64,000 nucleotides of DNA from Schoenoplectus triqueter (GCA_964058805.1 CAXKVV010002144.1:1-64000), one strand, 5' to 3'. Numbered from the stretch's first letter, positions 11,646-24,443 are shown. Numbers and translations are program-made. The notes: generated by a model not told the origin, from the sequence alone.

Positions 11646-11903
11646 ATTGAGACGGAAAGCACAACTAAGCATGAAGTACCGCGGAATACGCAGGGACAGG
11701 ATTGAAGGTTACTCGAGGTTGAGGTTAGAGGTGTGAACATATTACACGAAGTTAAATAATATAATAATATGACAATTAGATTGCTATGTAAGAAGATATG
11801 TGTGAACCATTCTAAAAAAGACAAAACGACAACGACAAAGAAAGAATTTTATGCAGGAGACAAAGTCAAAGCTGAATACTCTGTTCTTTGACCGAGTCTC
11901 ATC

Positions 11904-12222
11904 TACGGGTGTTAATGGGTCGGATTCGGATTCAGATCGGGTTATATTATTTTATTATTTTTTTTATCCGAACTAAATCTAATTCAATTAAATTCAAGTT
12001 AAAATTTTTTGATCCATACTTAATCCGATCTGATCTGTGTAAAATAATTAAATATTTATTAATTATTTTTATATAATTTTAACTAATAAAATATTAATTT
12101 ATTTATAATTAATTAAAATTAGTATATATTTAAGTTTTAATTAAAACTAAATCATAAAAATACTTCAAAAATATATAATTAATCGAATTAACTTGTCAAA
12201 TCGGATCAATAATTGACACCTA
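11904..12222. mobile_element. hAT-like 'GGGTCGG' element, short copy
   Basis: Starts TACGGGTGTTAATGGGTCGG and ends ATAATTGACACCTA, matching the termini of the 6742 element. The interior repeats the AAATAATTAAATATTTATTA block. Flanking 8-mers no longer match convincingly. Confidence 0.6.
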
Positions 12223-13436
12223 TATTCTCACCCTTCTAAGTTGTTTCACCTCTCCGGTTGCTCTGATTCACATTTAAACAGTCAAATTAAACCAGCTCAA
12301 GTTGGTTGATCAGTTGATGATCTGTCAATTTATATATGATTGGACGGTCAGAGTTCTTCGAGATCCGTGATATATACGGAGTCCACTTTTAACGGGCTCT
12401 AGGAGGTCTGACTGGTAGTTGAGTCTCGACCCCACTAAGTTGGATATCATTTTCAGCTATGCTTAACGCAGCACACAAATTATTAGTTTATTTTAAAAAA
12501 AAAATCGGCTCATGTCATAAGAAGATCTAATAATTTACGTAATATGTTGTACGGTACTGCGTGTAGCAGAAAATAAAATTCATTGACTGAATGTCTGAAT
12601 TGTACAATTTGAAATTGGACCCAATTCAAGATTTTTTTTTCATAAATGACCTGGACCACCCAATTTATCAACGCCAATAACAATGAGGCTTAAATTATTT
12701 ACATAAATGATAAAAAGATGCAACTTCCAACTTGTCTTTTAAATTGTATTTTATTTTGTAAAATAACTAATCACGTCCAATTAATTTAAAATTAATGAGC
12801 ACAACTTCAATTCATGTCCTTTATAGTTCAAATTCGAAGGGTGTGACTTTAACTACAATTCTATATTGTGCATATACAACATTTTCCTAGGTTTTCAAAC
12901 TATATTTAAACGTCTTTATTAGAGTTTTCTATTAAAAGTTATATCCATTTAGTGATTAGATTTTCATCTCATCTAAGGATTCAAAAATTCTTTAAGGCAC
13001 TGCTCATTACTATAGTAATTATAATTATATTCAATTTTTTTAATTATCAAAATTATTTTTCATTAACCCGCTTATCACATATAAAAATAATTTTATAATT
13101 AATTTTAATATTTCTATATGTAATGAATGAATAATGGATTGTAGAATTTTTAAATTTGTGCCAATAGCTGAGATCTTCAAACATATATAATTTTTGATAG
13201 AAAATTCTGATCAAGACGCTTAAATATAATTTAGAAAGCTCACGAAGAAATTTATATGCACAATATAAAATTGTGTCTAAATAAGTTGAAGGACGTAAAT
13301 TGAGATCACTCTCTTCAATTTTGAACTAAAGGGTGTGCATTGGAGTTGCATCTTTAATTTTGGTTCCATATGGTCAGCTGCCGGGTAGAAAAAAAATATA
13401 ATATGAAATGTGTAAGTTGTAGTTGTGCCCTTATCT
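12223..13436. other. Spacer, nothing recognised
   Basis: AT-rich non-coding sequence without a supported gene, inverted terminal repeat pair or tandem repeat that I could delimit. Confidence 0.4.
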
Positions 13437-14236
13437 TAGAGTATTGAAATGGACCGGACGGTCCGACCCGTCCCGGACCGGACCGTGATCGTGGACCGAA
13501 CCGGATCGGACCGTGGACCGGACCGTGCCCTATCATGGTCCGGTCCAACGGTGGGTCGGTCCTCCCTTCACCCGAAAATGGACCGTGCCGACCCGTCCCG
13601 TGCCGACCCGTGGACCGTGCGGGACTGTGGACCGGACCGTCCCGGACCGGACCGTGTAAAAATGAAAATAACAATTAGTGTTTTATGTGTAGTTTTAAAT
13701 AAAATGAAAATAACAATAATTATTGGTGTAGTAAAAAAATATTTTAGATAACATCAAAATATAATAACTATTATGTGTAGTTTTAAATAAAATGAAAATA
13801 ACAATAATTATTGGTGTAGTAAAAAAACATGTTCTAGATAACATCAAAATATAATAACTCACCTCATTTTTAATTAAGCATATTGATAAAAAAAATTCAT
13901 TGTATTTTCAAAATTATAATTTTCTGAAATTTTATTTTTTTACAATTTTTTTAATTTTTTAGTACTATTAAATTTTTAAACAATTAAAAATAATAATTCG
14001 AATTAGTTAAAAATTATTATTAAAAATATGATAAATTATAATTTTTTCCAATTTATAAAAAAAATATTTGGACCAGACCGTCCCGTGGGGGTCCGGCCCC
14101 CGGGGGCCAACGGTGGGACGGATTCGGGTTTTTCGAATTTGGACCGCCTTGGACCGGACCGTGCGGACCGTGCGGGACCGTGGACCGTCCGAATTTGGAC
14201 CGGACCGGCCCGGACCGGACCGTGTTCAATACTCTA
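13437..14236. mobile_element. hAT-like element with GGACCG-rich ends (800 bp)
   Basis: The inverted termini TAGAGTATTGAA and TTCAATACTCTA are perfect over 12 bases. The flanks are an exact 8-bp duplication, CCTTATCT, at 13429-13436 and 14237-14244. Both subterminal regions (about 13450-13660 and 14070-14225) are packed with GGACCG/CGGTCC hexamers and are far more GC-rich than the surrounding DNA. The middle is AT-rich and has an 88-bp tandem duplication. Apparent open frames in the GC-rich ends are products of the hexamer repeat, not genes. Confidence 0.85.
13683..13858. repeat. 88-bp tandem duplication inside the hAT-like element
   Basis: Two adjacent copies, starting at 13683 and 13771, both read TTATGTGTAGTTTTAAATAA onward and end ACATCAAAATATAATAACT. 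They differ at only a few bases. Confidence 0.85.
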
Positions 14237-15262
14237 CCTTATCTTGATCATCTATGTAAATTACCTCATTGATTATTGGTGTTAATAAATTTATGTACCC
14301 CTGTCATTTTGTGGGAAAAAATTCCTTATATAGACTAGACAATTGCAAATGCGCAACAACAAGAATTAAATATTTTTATTGTTTATTATTCCAGCCAAAA
14401 AAGAAAATCTTGTTAACGGCTATTTATATATTTGTCTCATAAATAATGTTGTTGAGTATGTACATTACATGATCATGTTGATTAAGAATGAGCAAACGGA
14501 GGTTAAAATTTTGGAAGTTCAAAAATTTGGCGGAGAGGAATAAGTGTTTTTGGAAATTTTAAAGAAGTGTACGTAGGTACTTCAATTATTCAAATTTATA
14601 TATATTTTAAATGAGTCTCGTTTTTCTATGGATTATAGTTTTTGCTATAGTTGTATTTGAATTGATCACAAATATTAATTCTTTTAAGGTTAAAGTTTGT
14701 ATTACCGCTCTTCATAGCCTGTTAACTGCCTCTCTGATTCATAACAGAATTAGCACTAAAATTTTGCACTTTTGTGATATAATCTATTTGTAATATCAAT
14801 TATTTTTTATAAAGTATTTTATAAAAAAAATACATTTTATGTCATGTTAATTTATATACAGTCTGGTACACAATTTATATCAGTAGCTTCGGAAAGGATC
14901 TGATTAATGATAGTTTTTTTTTATAGCCAAAAGCTTTAGAAATCATTCATTATTACAAATAATGAATGCATAATATTTTCTCCATAAATAATTTCAGAAT
15001 TCAAGAATAAAATATGAAAAATATGAACTTGAAAATTTTACCAAGTTAATCGGAAGAAACTTCTAGATGGGGCAGTTAACAACCCACAACTACTCCACTG
15101 ATTTGTTCTCCATTCAACTTTCCTTTTTCCTATAAAACCATAAAGCAACCTACTATACCCAATCCATAGTGCCGGTTCCACACTTCTCTCCTCTTTTTTA
15201 GGGAACACCTGGTCTTAAACTCTTAATCCTATATCTGTTTCCAGCATAAGAATCCTTCTATC
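14237..15262. other. Spacer and promoter region of the cytochrome b561/DOMON gene
   Basis: AT-rich spacer. The last 200 bases look like a promoter and leader: a TATA-like box at 15131 and a pyrimidine-rich leader (TTCTCTCCTCTTTTTTAGGG) before the ATG at 15263. Confidence 0.45.
15131..15138 (+). promoter_or_regulatory. Probable TATA box of the cytochrome b561/DOMON gene
   Basis: TATAAAAC lies 125-132 bases upstream of the start codon, in a good position if the leader is about 95-100 nt. Confidence 0.5.
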
Positions 15263-18200
15263 ATGTCTATTATGGCATTCAACACAAGATTATTATCCTT
15301 TCTATATATCTGTCTTCCAATTCTCCTCTCTTCATCAGTCCAGGCTCAGAACTGCGACAGTGAGACTTTCGGCAACAAGCTTTATTCTTCATGCACCTCT
15401 CTATCTGATTTAAGCTCAACCTTACACTGGACATATCACTCGACCAATGGCACAGTCGATGTCGCATACCGAATCACACAATCCTCATCGAACTGGGTCT
15501 CCTGGGCGATCAACCCAACCGGGAGTGGTATGATTGGTGCAGATGCCTTCTTGGCTTATCACGACTCAGCTGGTACACTTCAGATTATAACGTGTCAGCT
15601 CTCTTCTTATGGCCCCACAATTGCCAATGGAAGCCTCACGTTCACGGTGTATGAAATGTCAACTGATTATTCCAACGGTGCATACACGATTTATGCAACT
15701 TTGCAGCTGCCAAATAACAGCACTACGCAGAACACAATCTGGCAACGAGGGTCTGGTTTCACAAATGGTGTACCTTCTTCGCACCCGGACACTGGGTCCG
15801 GAAGTCAGACAGCTAATTTGAATTTTCTCTCTGCAGTGTCCACCTCGAGTGGATCAGGATCGTCCAGGGTTCACCGTGAAAATGTAAGAACCAAATTATA
15901 TATGAATTACCACTTTATAGAGTCTCGATAATCCAAATTCTAATTTATTTATACAACTTAAATATATACAATACATGCAATTGCTAACTATTTTTATATT
16001 TTCTTCTTCTTTGTAATTTGTATGTGTTATGCAGATTCATGGGGTTTTGAATGCAATCAGCTGGGGTGTTCTCCTTCCAGTTGGAGTTATGATAGCAAGG
16101 TACATGAAGGTTTTCAAGTCAATGGATCCAGCCTGGTTCTATCTGCATATCACATGCCAATGCTCTGGGTATATCCTTGGTGTCGCCGGTTGGGGTCTCG
16201 GGCTCAAACTCGGTTCTGATTCCAAAGGAATCACACAGCATAGCCACCGAAACCTCGGGATTGCAATGTTTGTTTTCGCAACTCTTCAGGTGTGTACCCC
16301 TAAATACTAGATTTGATTACAATATAGCTTAATCAACCTGCTCATGACAGCATGTCTAACAGGGCTAGAACTTGCATTTTAGTTTCAAATCTTACACCGT
16401 AATTTCTATGCAAATAGTTAGTACCTTGTTCAAGCGCTATGTAACAGGATTAGAACATGGAACCCGAATTTTTCTGGAACGCGTATAAAATAATAAAATT
16501 TGACCATGTGGCGGGTTGCTAAACTTTCGAGCTTGCACAATTCCAAAATTTTTGTGGTGTGGACTAGGGAGAACGAAGGGCAATTTTAAGCCTTTTTTAG
16601 TTTTGGCCCCCGCGTCAGTAACCCGCCACAAATAAAAAAATCATTGTCAAATGTCCAAACTTTTCCTTGGTGGAGCCGGATATGTTAATTGGGTTGTTAG
16701 GGTAGGGCTGCATAAAAAAAATTGGGTTCGTGGTTTAGCTCGGGTCGACTCGTGGTCGAGCTAATTTGATTCGAGCTAATTTGGATCGAGCTAATCTGAC
16801 TTGATAGTTAAATGAACTGAATTTGAGTTGAGGTTGGCTCAGCTCGTAACTTGACTCGGTTCAAATAATAATAATTTATATTTTTTTCCGCTAAATTCTA
16901 ATCCGATAATCTCTCTTATTATCTCTCGTAATCTTACCATATCAGCAGTTTAATAACTCCTCGTATTCACTCGTGACCTGGCTCATATATCTTATACGAT
17001 ATTTTTTTTCCTCATCCATTCATTCAAATTAGTGCAACAAAGATTTTATTAAAAATATAGATTGTTGATATATAAATTTTGAACTAACTCATGTATCATT
17101 TTTATAGATATATCGAATTTACAGTTTATAAATATACTAAATATAAATGTCAAACCGAGTTAACGTACATGTATTGGCTCGTAAGCTAGCTCAAATAGTA
17201 ATGAGCCGAGTTTGAGCTAGACTTTTCAGCTCGAAACGTTTTACGAGCTCGACTTGATTCGAATTTTTATGAGCCGAATTTGAACTAAGCTCGACTCGCT
17301 CAAATTTGGCTCATTTGCAGCGATATGTTGTTGCAGCCCTATGTTGGAGTCAATTTTGTTTGGATTAGGTATTGAATTCGAACTATTTTTTCATTATGTT
17401 GATATGGAATCGTCAGACCCTTTAAAAAAAGACGGAAGAGAAAATAATGGTACAGTAGTTTTCGAAAAAGAAGGTACAGTCATGCCGGGTGTGCGGCGAT
17501 AGTACAACATATTTTCTGCGTTGAAAGAGAGAGAGAGAATAATTTTCAAATCTTCTCTTTCAACTGATGTATGCCTGCCTGAAATTCTTAAAATTATTTC
17601 ATGTGTCAAATCGGATAATCACATTGTCTTGAACTTTTAATCCTGTTTTAACTTAAGAAGAAACCATTCATTGGACCAGGTCTCGTGCACACAAAGTGAA
17701 TGATGAAAATCATGTGGAATATTCTAGAGACCACGTGTCAACGAACAATTATACAATAGCTAATATCTTAATAAGAAAAGGGCTGAGAATTGATATCGAA
17801 TTTTACCCATTGTCTAATAGCAATACTGTTTTATTAAAAAGTAAAAAATCAGACCATAAATATTATGTAAATCAACTTTCCTGTTAATATTGTGAGAAAT
17901 TACAAAGCCAAACAGTAAGGAAAAAAAAATTGTTCATGCATGACCGGTTCTTTTTTCTCCTTTCAGGTATTTGCTCTCCTACTAAGACCACAGAAAACAA
18001 ACAAGTACCGCTTCTATTGGAATATTTACCACCATTCAGTCGGATACGCTGTCATTTTGTTGAGCATAATCAACATATTCAAGGGGTTCGACATTTTGAA
18101 CCCAGAAAAGAAGTGGAAGAATGCCTACATCGCTGTCATAGCGACACTTGGCGGCATTGCGGTGGTTCTGGAGGCTACCACCTGGGCTATTGTTTTGAAG

Positions 18201-18284
18201 AGAAGATCAAGGAGCGGAGAGAAGTCCCACCATGGAGCCGACAGTACCAATGGCTACGGTGCAAGGCCACATCAGTTTGCATGA
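15263..18284 (+). CDS. Cytochrome b561 and DOMON domain-containing protein
   Basis: Three exons, 15263-15883, 16035-16289 and 17967-18284, all in phase 0, encode 397 residues. The N-terminal 28 residues are a signal peptide ending SSVQAQ. A DOMON domain follows (about 45-190; [20 protein letters not shown] is characteristic). After a Ser/Gly linker comes a five-helix b561 core with candidate haem ligands His209 ([11 protein letters not shown]), His245 (FYLHITC), His278 (HSHRNLGIA) and His314/315 (NIYHHSVGY). The [11 protein letters not shown] and FKGFDIL motifs and the basic cytosolic tail fit the plant AIR12-related CYBDOM group. These proteins are thought to move electrons across the plasma membrane, with ascorbate as the likely donor and apoplastic acceptors such as ferric iron or quinones. 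Intron 2 is 1,677 bp and carries two transposon insertions. All splice sites are GT-AG and the conserved blocks are intact. Confidence 0.93.
16507..16630. mobile_element. Small inverted-repeat element in intron 2 (124 bp)
   Basis: TGTGGCGGGTT at 16507 and AACCCGCCACA ending at 16630 are perfect inverted termini. The interior is not self-complementary overall. No clear target duplication. Confidence 0.45.
16703..17341. mobile_element. hAT-like element in intron 2 (639 bp)
   Basis: The termini TAGGGCTGCA and TGCAGCCCTA are perfect 10-bp inverted repeats. Flanks TGTTAGGG (16695-16702) and TGTTGGAG (17342-17349) match at 6 of 8. The interior is rich in GAGCTCGACTCG/GAGCTAATTTG motifs, which also occur in the decayed region at 39096-39530. 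Confidence 0.7.
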
Positions 18285-19264
18285 TTTACGTACCCATTAT
18301 TTTCTCATTACATGTATGTAGGATAGAAACATATATATAGGAGGCGAGATTGTTCTTCTTTTGTTATAGCAGCATGAGGCGTTCTTAGTTTGATTCTTAT
18401 GTCCTTTTCTTACATTTTTGTTTTTCACCTGATCTCGATGTATCTATCGTTCACATTAGCATTGTCGCTTTGTTTAATAGGGTAGTTAGTAGTTGTTATT
18501 GGTTTGTACATTCACCGCGTTTGATGATTATATTCATACCTCTTTATTTACTTCATTACTTGGTCCAGTTAAAGCATTTTTTTATTCTTCAAATCGCTGC
18601 TCAAGAAAATTACTCTTCATATTGCCCTCCAGATCTATTATTAAAAATTTAAAATATTACAGAAGATCAATTTTTAGGAGTATGAGTGCAGTGTTCATTT
18701 TTTTTTTGGAGAAATTAAAATGAGAGAACTCAAATTTACATCAGAGGAAATTTTATAACGGAGCTATCGATTTGATTTTGATTTTTGTTTTTATCATGCT
18801 TGGTCAACAGGTAAATGAACTGCCTTATTTCCAACAAATAGAAAAATCAAACTATCAGGGTTCAGGGAGTACCGACCACAGCTAAAAAAAATCAAAACAA
18901 TCATTCTTTTATGAAGTTTGTGGTGCCCTGCGTATTCACTCCTCTTCAAGAGACTATTCAATAATGGCATCTTTTTTCAATTTTAGACCAGAACGGTTTT
19001 AGATTTCTTAATGTCAAATTTGGTACCTATATTGGGGCATTTTAATTGATGGTACATGCAATTGACAATGATTGGCGTGATTTGTGGTAAATTGGAGTAA
19101 AAGGACACGTAATTGGATAAAAAGGGAAAAGGAAAATATAACAAAAGAAACAAGGGAACAAAAGGAAGAAAACAAGAGATTCAATTCATTTCATTTCAAC
19201 ATATTTATTATATTATTATAAGGATTATATGAGAATTTATAGACAATTAATCCCACCTACCACC
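18285..19264. other. 3' flank of the b561/DOMON gene and spacer
   Basis: Probable 3' UTR to about 18500, then AT-rich spacer. No gene recognised. Confidence 0.4.
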
Positions 19265-20595
19265 CTAATTATACTGAGCACCACCCATAAATTTTCCTCT
19301 GATGGTGAGAAGCACATTTTTGTATGATGCCACCACCTGTGAATTCGTGTTTAGGCCGGCTTGAACCTTCTCCCACACCTTGGATTTTGCACATAACACA
19401 CCATCTGGATCACCTGAATAACCTGGGAAGGTGACTCTCTCTCCTATCTTAGCAGATGCTGGAGGATCCATTAATTTAACCTGGGAAGCAATTTGTTGTT
19501 ATATATAAAGCTTATACTGAATGTGGTAAATTAAAGTCAACTGATATAGTGCCTTGTCATAACAGTTACAACGATGGCTTGTTCCAGTTACCCCTGTTGC
19601 CAGGACCATGTAATAATTTAGTGTTCAATTCATTTAGTCCTGAGGTTCAGAACTTCTATCAGTTCCCAATTTATTAACCTTCTTTAAGTATTTTCTAGTC
19701 AGATGCAACATAAAGCCACTATAAAAATAGTTCATTTTTATACAGAAATTGTTTATTCAGAATGAATATTGGCGCGTGCTTTATTATGTTCGTTGCTGGA
19801 TGCAGGTAACACCATTGCATGCAATTTGATACCACGCATTGACACTGGCTTCAAATTGCACAGCATGCAAACTCTGCGGTTCTGCATCTCAACAAGAGAA
19901 ATAACTCAAGTTAAAAAGTTGCAGTGGAGGTCCACTGTACCACTAGTACAAGAAAGATTTGATAAATAACCTGCATCTCCTCTAGCAGAATGCAGTTGAC
20001 AAGACCGCTAACTACAGTTCTAGTTGAATGCTCGCCGACATCAATTTCCTCAACATAAAGTGAATCTGCATCTGAGTGCTTCTTGGCTTCAGTAATAAGA
20101 CTGACACGTATTTTTGAGATGGTAGCCTCTGCTTCAGAAGCTTTTGATTTAATGCTGGACCCCAGACTTGCTAATTTCTTTGCTGTTTGCTTCTGCGAAA
20201 TATAAGATCGAGCATGGATATCATGTTCAGCCTTTTCAATATAATATATTCATTCAGCTTCAGCAATAACACTGAAATTTGACATACTGTCATACTTCTA
20301 TTTGCAATTGCACATACCCACAAAAATATGATTTATAATAAAGCTATTTACAGATATTGAAATCTGGCATAATGACAACACAGAATTGAGCTTCATTCGG
20401 ATCTTATCAAAAATTCTAATTGTTATGAAAAAGCAAAAGATAAAATAAATTATTCTAGATAAAGAAACTACAACCTGCTACGCTTGTTTTCTTTATTTGT
20501 TCGACAACAGCTTTGGCATCAGCTTCTTCTTTATGTTTTCTGTCCGCTTGGGTGCCAGCGATTTTTTCTCTGAAGTAATCCACTTCTTCATCTTT
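19265..20595 (-). pseudogene. AIMP1/EMAPII-like tRNA-binding protein gene, partial and probably decayed
   Basis: Four minus-strand exon-like pieces follow the family order. 20475-20595 reads KDEEVDYFREKIAGTQADRK, a charged linker. 19971-20192 holds the start of the tRNA-binding OB fold ([28 protein letters not shown]). 19780-19881 continues with NRRVCMLCNLKPVSMRGIK. 19265-19480 ends the fold (PPASAKIGERVTFPGY, AKSKVWEKV). This domain binds tRNA non-specifically in Arc1p, EMAPII/AIMP1 and plant Met-tRNA synthetase tails. Problems: the first piece ends in phase 1 but the next begins in phase 0; the third ends with a poor AAA|GCACGC junction instead of GT; the C-terminus (TIRGKFMGGAQYN, then stop) lacks the usual conserved end; and the OB-fold strand reads KIRVSLI where 'LDIRVG.I' is normal. 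No convincing N-terminal exon was found. It could still be a divergent expressed gene with a missed micro-exon. Confidence 0.6.
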
Positions 20596-21510
20596 CTGCA
20601 TGAAAAGAACACCAAATCAACTTTCACACCCATATATATTCCAAAAATTTGTACTATTACTTCCTCGCGACCTTACCAAATCTTAGAGTAGGAAGGATCA
20701 ACAACCAGAATCGCGACCTCGCCAAATCATTATGAACATCATCACCCTCATCATTTTGCTCTCATTCATCTGTTACATTTGAACCAACAGGTGTCAGATA
20801 AACGAATCTTTGCGGATCTGATTCGTGTATTTAATGTGCTAGATTTATTATAGAAGGTATAATATTCTCAGTTCTATTACTGCTTTCGGGTAGATTATTC
20901 AAAGAATCCCCTATATTACCAATTGACGATATTTCCATATACAACTTAACCATTCTCCAATTCATTTCTGTTGTTGCCATTTGAAATATCATTTGCCACT
21001 CAACCTCATCTTGAATATTAATTAAACAAAAATGATAAACACTAGTACCTCATGTATTATACTGAGCCCTGATACTAAAAAAATATTGATTCTTTAGTAA
21101 TCCGAGCTGTCTATATATCATAGTTATGAACTCGTTAAAACACGTATCTTCATTTCCAAGAAAAGAAAATCTAAGAGCATTATCATAATCAATACTCGTT
21201 GATCATGTGATGATATTGGCACCCATATAAACCAAAATCGGAATCATTCTGCCAAATTATTAAAATATTATTAGTCAATATCTTAAATATGCTTTTAACT
21301 TTATTAATATAAACAAATTAAAATTTTCACTAACATTTATTATGTTCGAAGAGAGTCGGAAGTATGGATTTGAAAGAACTGTGGGTTTATAATGGGTCTA
21401 AGTCCACATTTCTTAAAAGCAGACTTAAATTTATTAGTACATTATAAGATGATTTGAGTTATACGTTGATTAAAATTAATATAATTCAACTCTTAATACA
21501 CAAATTATTC
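20596..21510. other. Spacer upstream of the tRNA-binding remnant
   Basis: AT-rich non-coding sequence; no N-terminal exon for the minus-strand locus could be recognised here. Confidence 0.35.
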
Positions 21511-21681
21511 ACATCCATATCCATATTTATATGCATATCCATATTCATATCCATATTTATATCCATATCCATATTCATATCTAATTCAACTCTAAAATTT
21601 GGATCTGTAAATTTTTTTTTTGAGTCCACACTTATATCCATATTCATATCTAATTCAACTCTAAAATTTGGATCTGTAAAA
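21511..21681. repeat. CATATC/CATATT simple repeat with a 71-bp-period duplication
   Basis: Hexamer-like CATATCCATATT repeats run from about 21511 to 21580. A block of roughly 45 bases, starting TCCATATTCATATCTAATTC and including CTAAAATTTGGATCTGTAAA, is present twice (about 21566 and 21637). This kind of sequence is common in the subterminal parts of plant hAT-like elements. Confidence 0.65.
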
Positions 21682-21874
21682 AAAAATTGAGTCCGCGATT
21701 ATTAAGTGCGGATTTGTTATTTTTGCGATTTCAGCCCCCAAGTGTTATTTTCGTGTTTTTGAATTTTTTTACGTTATTAATAAAAAAATATCGGGATCAC
21801 GCACCAAACCCAACCAGTATCAGGCTTTGGGCTAGCTGGGACTAAGGGTTTGGGTCGTCACAGCATCCTGCAAA

Positions 21875-22050
21875 GCGCAGTTTTTATTAATAATAATTAT
21901 TATTAAAAATAAGAGTGAGAACCGGTGGCGCGTTTCAAACGCGTCACTGACAGTGACGCGCTGTCATTCATATATTTGAAATTTTAAGTTTCTCACCCTT
22001 ATTTTTAATAATATTAATTTAATAAAACTTATTATTACTAAAAACTGTGC
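21875..22050. mobile_element. Palindromic MITE with GCGCAG ends (176 bp)
   Basis: The left end GCGCAGTTTTTATTAATAAT is the near-perfect inverse of the right end (ATTATTACTAAAAACTGTGC). AAA flanks both sides. Inner arms include GTGAGAAC / GTTTCTCAC, and the centre has GCGTTTCAAACGC and CGCGTCACTGACAGTGACGCG. The DNA at 25140-25245 is about 70% similar to its right half. Confidence 0.75.
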
Positions 22051-23879
22051 AAAGTATGACCCCCTTATTATACCATATGAAGCCAATATATACTCTTATT
22101 TGCATATGGTATATAGTACCGCCATGGAGCACAATCAGGATCTAATCGTAGCATTATAGTACACCCATCTTGCTGTTGATAATTGCACATGAGATGTAAG
22201 AAAAATAGACCACAAAAAGATGAAATGAAAAATGGAAACTCACCATACTTCGGTGCTGCAAAAATCCTTTTTCAGTACTAAATACGCTAAAACAAAAGGA
22301 AAGTATTAATAATATTTATAAATTTATGATTTAGCAAATCTATATAGGAAAGATTTGATCGGTAACAATTCCCGTTGATTCATCTTATTCAAAAATATAA
22401 GCTCAAATTAAAAGAAAAGGGAAGTAAAAAATTTGTCTATATAGAGAATCTAATAATAAATGCTCATATCTTCAAATAAAATATGTTCCATATTAACATA
22501 TTTGACATACTTTTTAAATAACCTATAATTTTGAATAATAAGCACATAATGAATTTCTGTCAAGGATGGAAAATGATTGGCATAAATTTACAAATATACA
22601 AGCTCATCGATTTCGACATCTGAGGTACAGAATATTTGATCAAAAGATGCAACACAAGCGTAACTTAAATCGAAAGATACAAATTCACCAGACATATTAA
22701 GTAAATATATCATGCTTGCACTTTTCTAAGGTATATTTTTCTGGTGTTACTTGGTTATCAATGGTTCAGTTGTGCTTAATGAACAATAAGTGTTCTCTGT
22801 CAATGGTATTTCAAAACAAAGTATATAAAGTGACACAAGAAAATAATTACAGAAAGCAACAAACAGAGTCACAAAAAATAATAAAATAGAAACTGGACAT
22901 GGCACTCTTACATAACAAACATCATTAAAGAAAATGAAAAGGGCGGAGAGGTGAGCAATGCTTGCAGATGAAAATGAAAATTTTGAAAAAAAAAATACAA
23001 ACTATTTACGATTACCTCCTTGTCCTGATCTTTTTATCGACACTAAAATTCAGTCACCATGGTCTCGTTGGATATATGAACTCAACCCATCACCTAGGCA
23101 TTACATGCTTAGGTACCTAAAATAGATAAAAAATAAAAACGTGCCTACAATAAGTGACAGCTTAAATTCAACTCATTTATTTAATAAGCTCCAAAATGTC
23201 AGAGGTCCAACTTCATTTGCAGATCAAAATAAATGAAAAGAAATAAATACAGCAATTACAAAATAAATTGAACATATATGTACATTCTTCAATAATTTTA
23301 AATTAAATTCCATAAATGACATTAACTCAGAAATATAAATAAATAAATAAAAAGATACTGATAAAATTGGGCAGATACATATTTTTTTAATAAATTTAAA
23401 TAAATTCCATAAATGACATCACACACTACATACTCAAGAGTATATTCCATAAATAGAAAAACTTGCAATATAGCACAAATAGCACAAAATATTATTATAA
23501 AATACTATCAAGAGAATCAAATTGAAAACAGGAGATAATTTTCGGAGTACAGTTAAACTGGGAGCAAATAATTTTGAAACCTCGGTTGACAATTTGAACA
23601 ACATAATTAAAGATCCTATATATTATATGACCCATTTTAATTTGGACAACAAACATCAATTTTTGATGATTTAATAAACAAAAGATACACAAATTAGAAA
23701 TTTTACGGCAGGAAAAGAATTGCAAATTGATGTAACCGACATAACTTATTTTGGTGATTTTGATTTTTTATGTCCATGTTCTGACTTTGTGAAATATCAA
23801 ATAATTTAAAAAAATGATTGTAACAAAACTTGAATTAAAGTCTCAGAAAAGGGTAATAACTAATTAGGAGGAGACCTTT
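22051..23879. other. AT-rich spacer, nothing recognised
   Basis: Long non-coding stretch with A-rich runs. No supported coding frame, no delimited repeat. Several short open frames are AT-rich noise. Confidence 0.4.
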
Positions 23880-24300
23880 TCAGGGCGTCTGCGATGGCCA
23901 AAATAATTCTTGGACGTAGGATGAGGAAACTCTCTTGTACCGGTGGAGGTCGGTGCACCAGCAGGAACTCGCAGAAAGGTTGCCAGATCGAGCGGTGTGC
24001 CCAAGAACTTGATGTGTTCGTGTGCACCGCCGGTCGACACAAGGAGCTTGCAAGCGAGAGAGTTCGAGGAATGGAATTGAAAGGGAGAGGATTGCCAGAT
24101 CGACGGACGTCACTAGAAGCGGTGGAGGGATGCGTGGTGCAGAGCGGAGGATGCGCGTGAGAGAGGAGGAGCGACGCAACCCTAGCTTTGTGCTGTGCGA
24201 TGGAGAAGAGGGATGTTGATTTTGGTTCTGCGAATAGAAAGAGGAGAGAAATCGAGAAGTGATGAGGATTTCGCTGCAGCCGAATAAGATTTCACTATCG
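23880..24300. other. GC-richer island of unknown nature
   Basis: About 420 bases with much higher GC than the surroundings. It has open frames on both strands (minus 23880-24179, 99 codons, reading SSSLTRILRSAPRIPPPLLV; plus 23894-24160, 88 codons). None resembles a family I know. It could be a 5' exon or leader belonging to the minus-strand tRNA-binding remnant, a gene fragment carried by a neighbouring MULE, or a promoter region. It sits just upstream of a MULE N-terminal remnant. Confidence 0.3.
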
Positions 24301-24443
24301 TGGTCCTGTATAATATTTGATGTAACAATAGTAATATTAAAGAAGAATGAGCTTCAACACACAAGTGTGGTGGATGTCGTATGGCAGATTAGAAAATAAT
24401 TTATCGATGGCTGAAATTTATTTCGAAAATTATAAAATAAATC

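Noticed and set aside
13449..14285. Open frames rich in Arg, Asp, Gly and Pro on both strands
   Set aside because: They are translations of GGACCG hexamer repeats in the ends of a hAT-like element.
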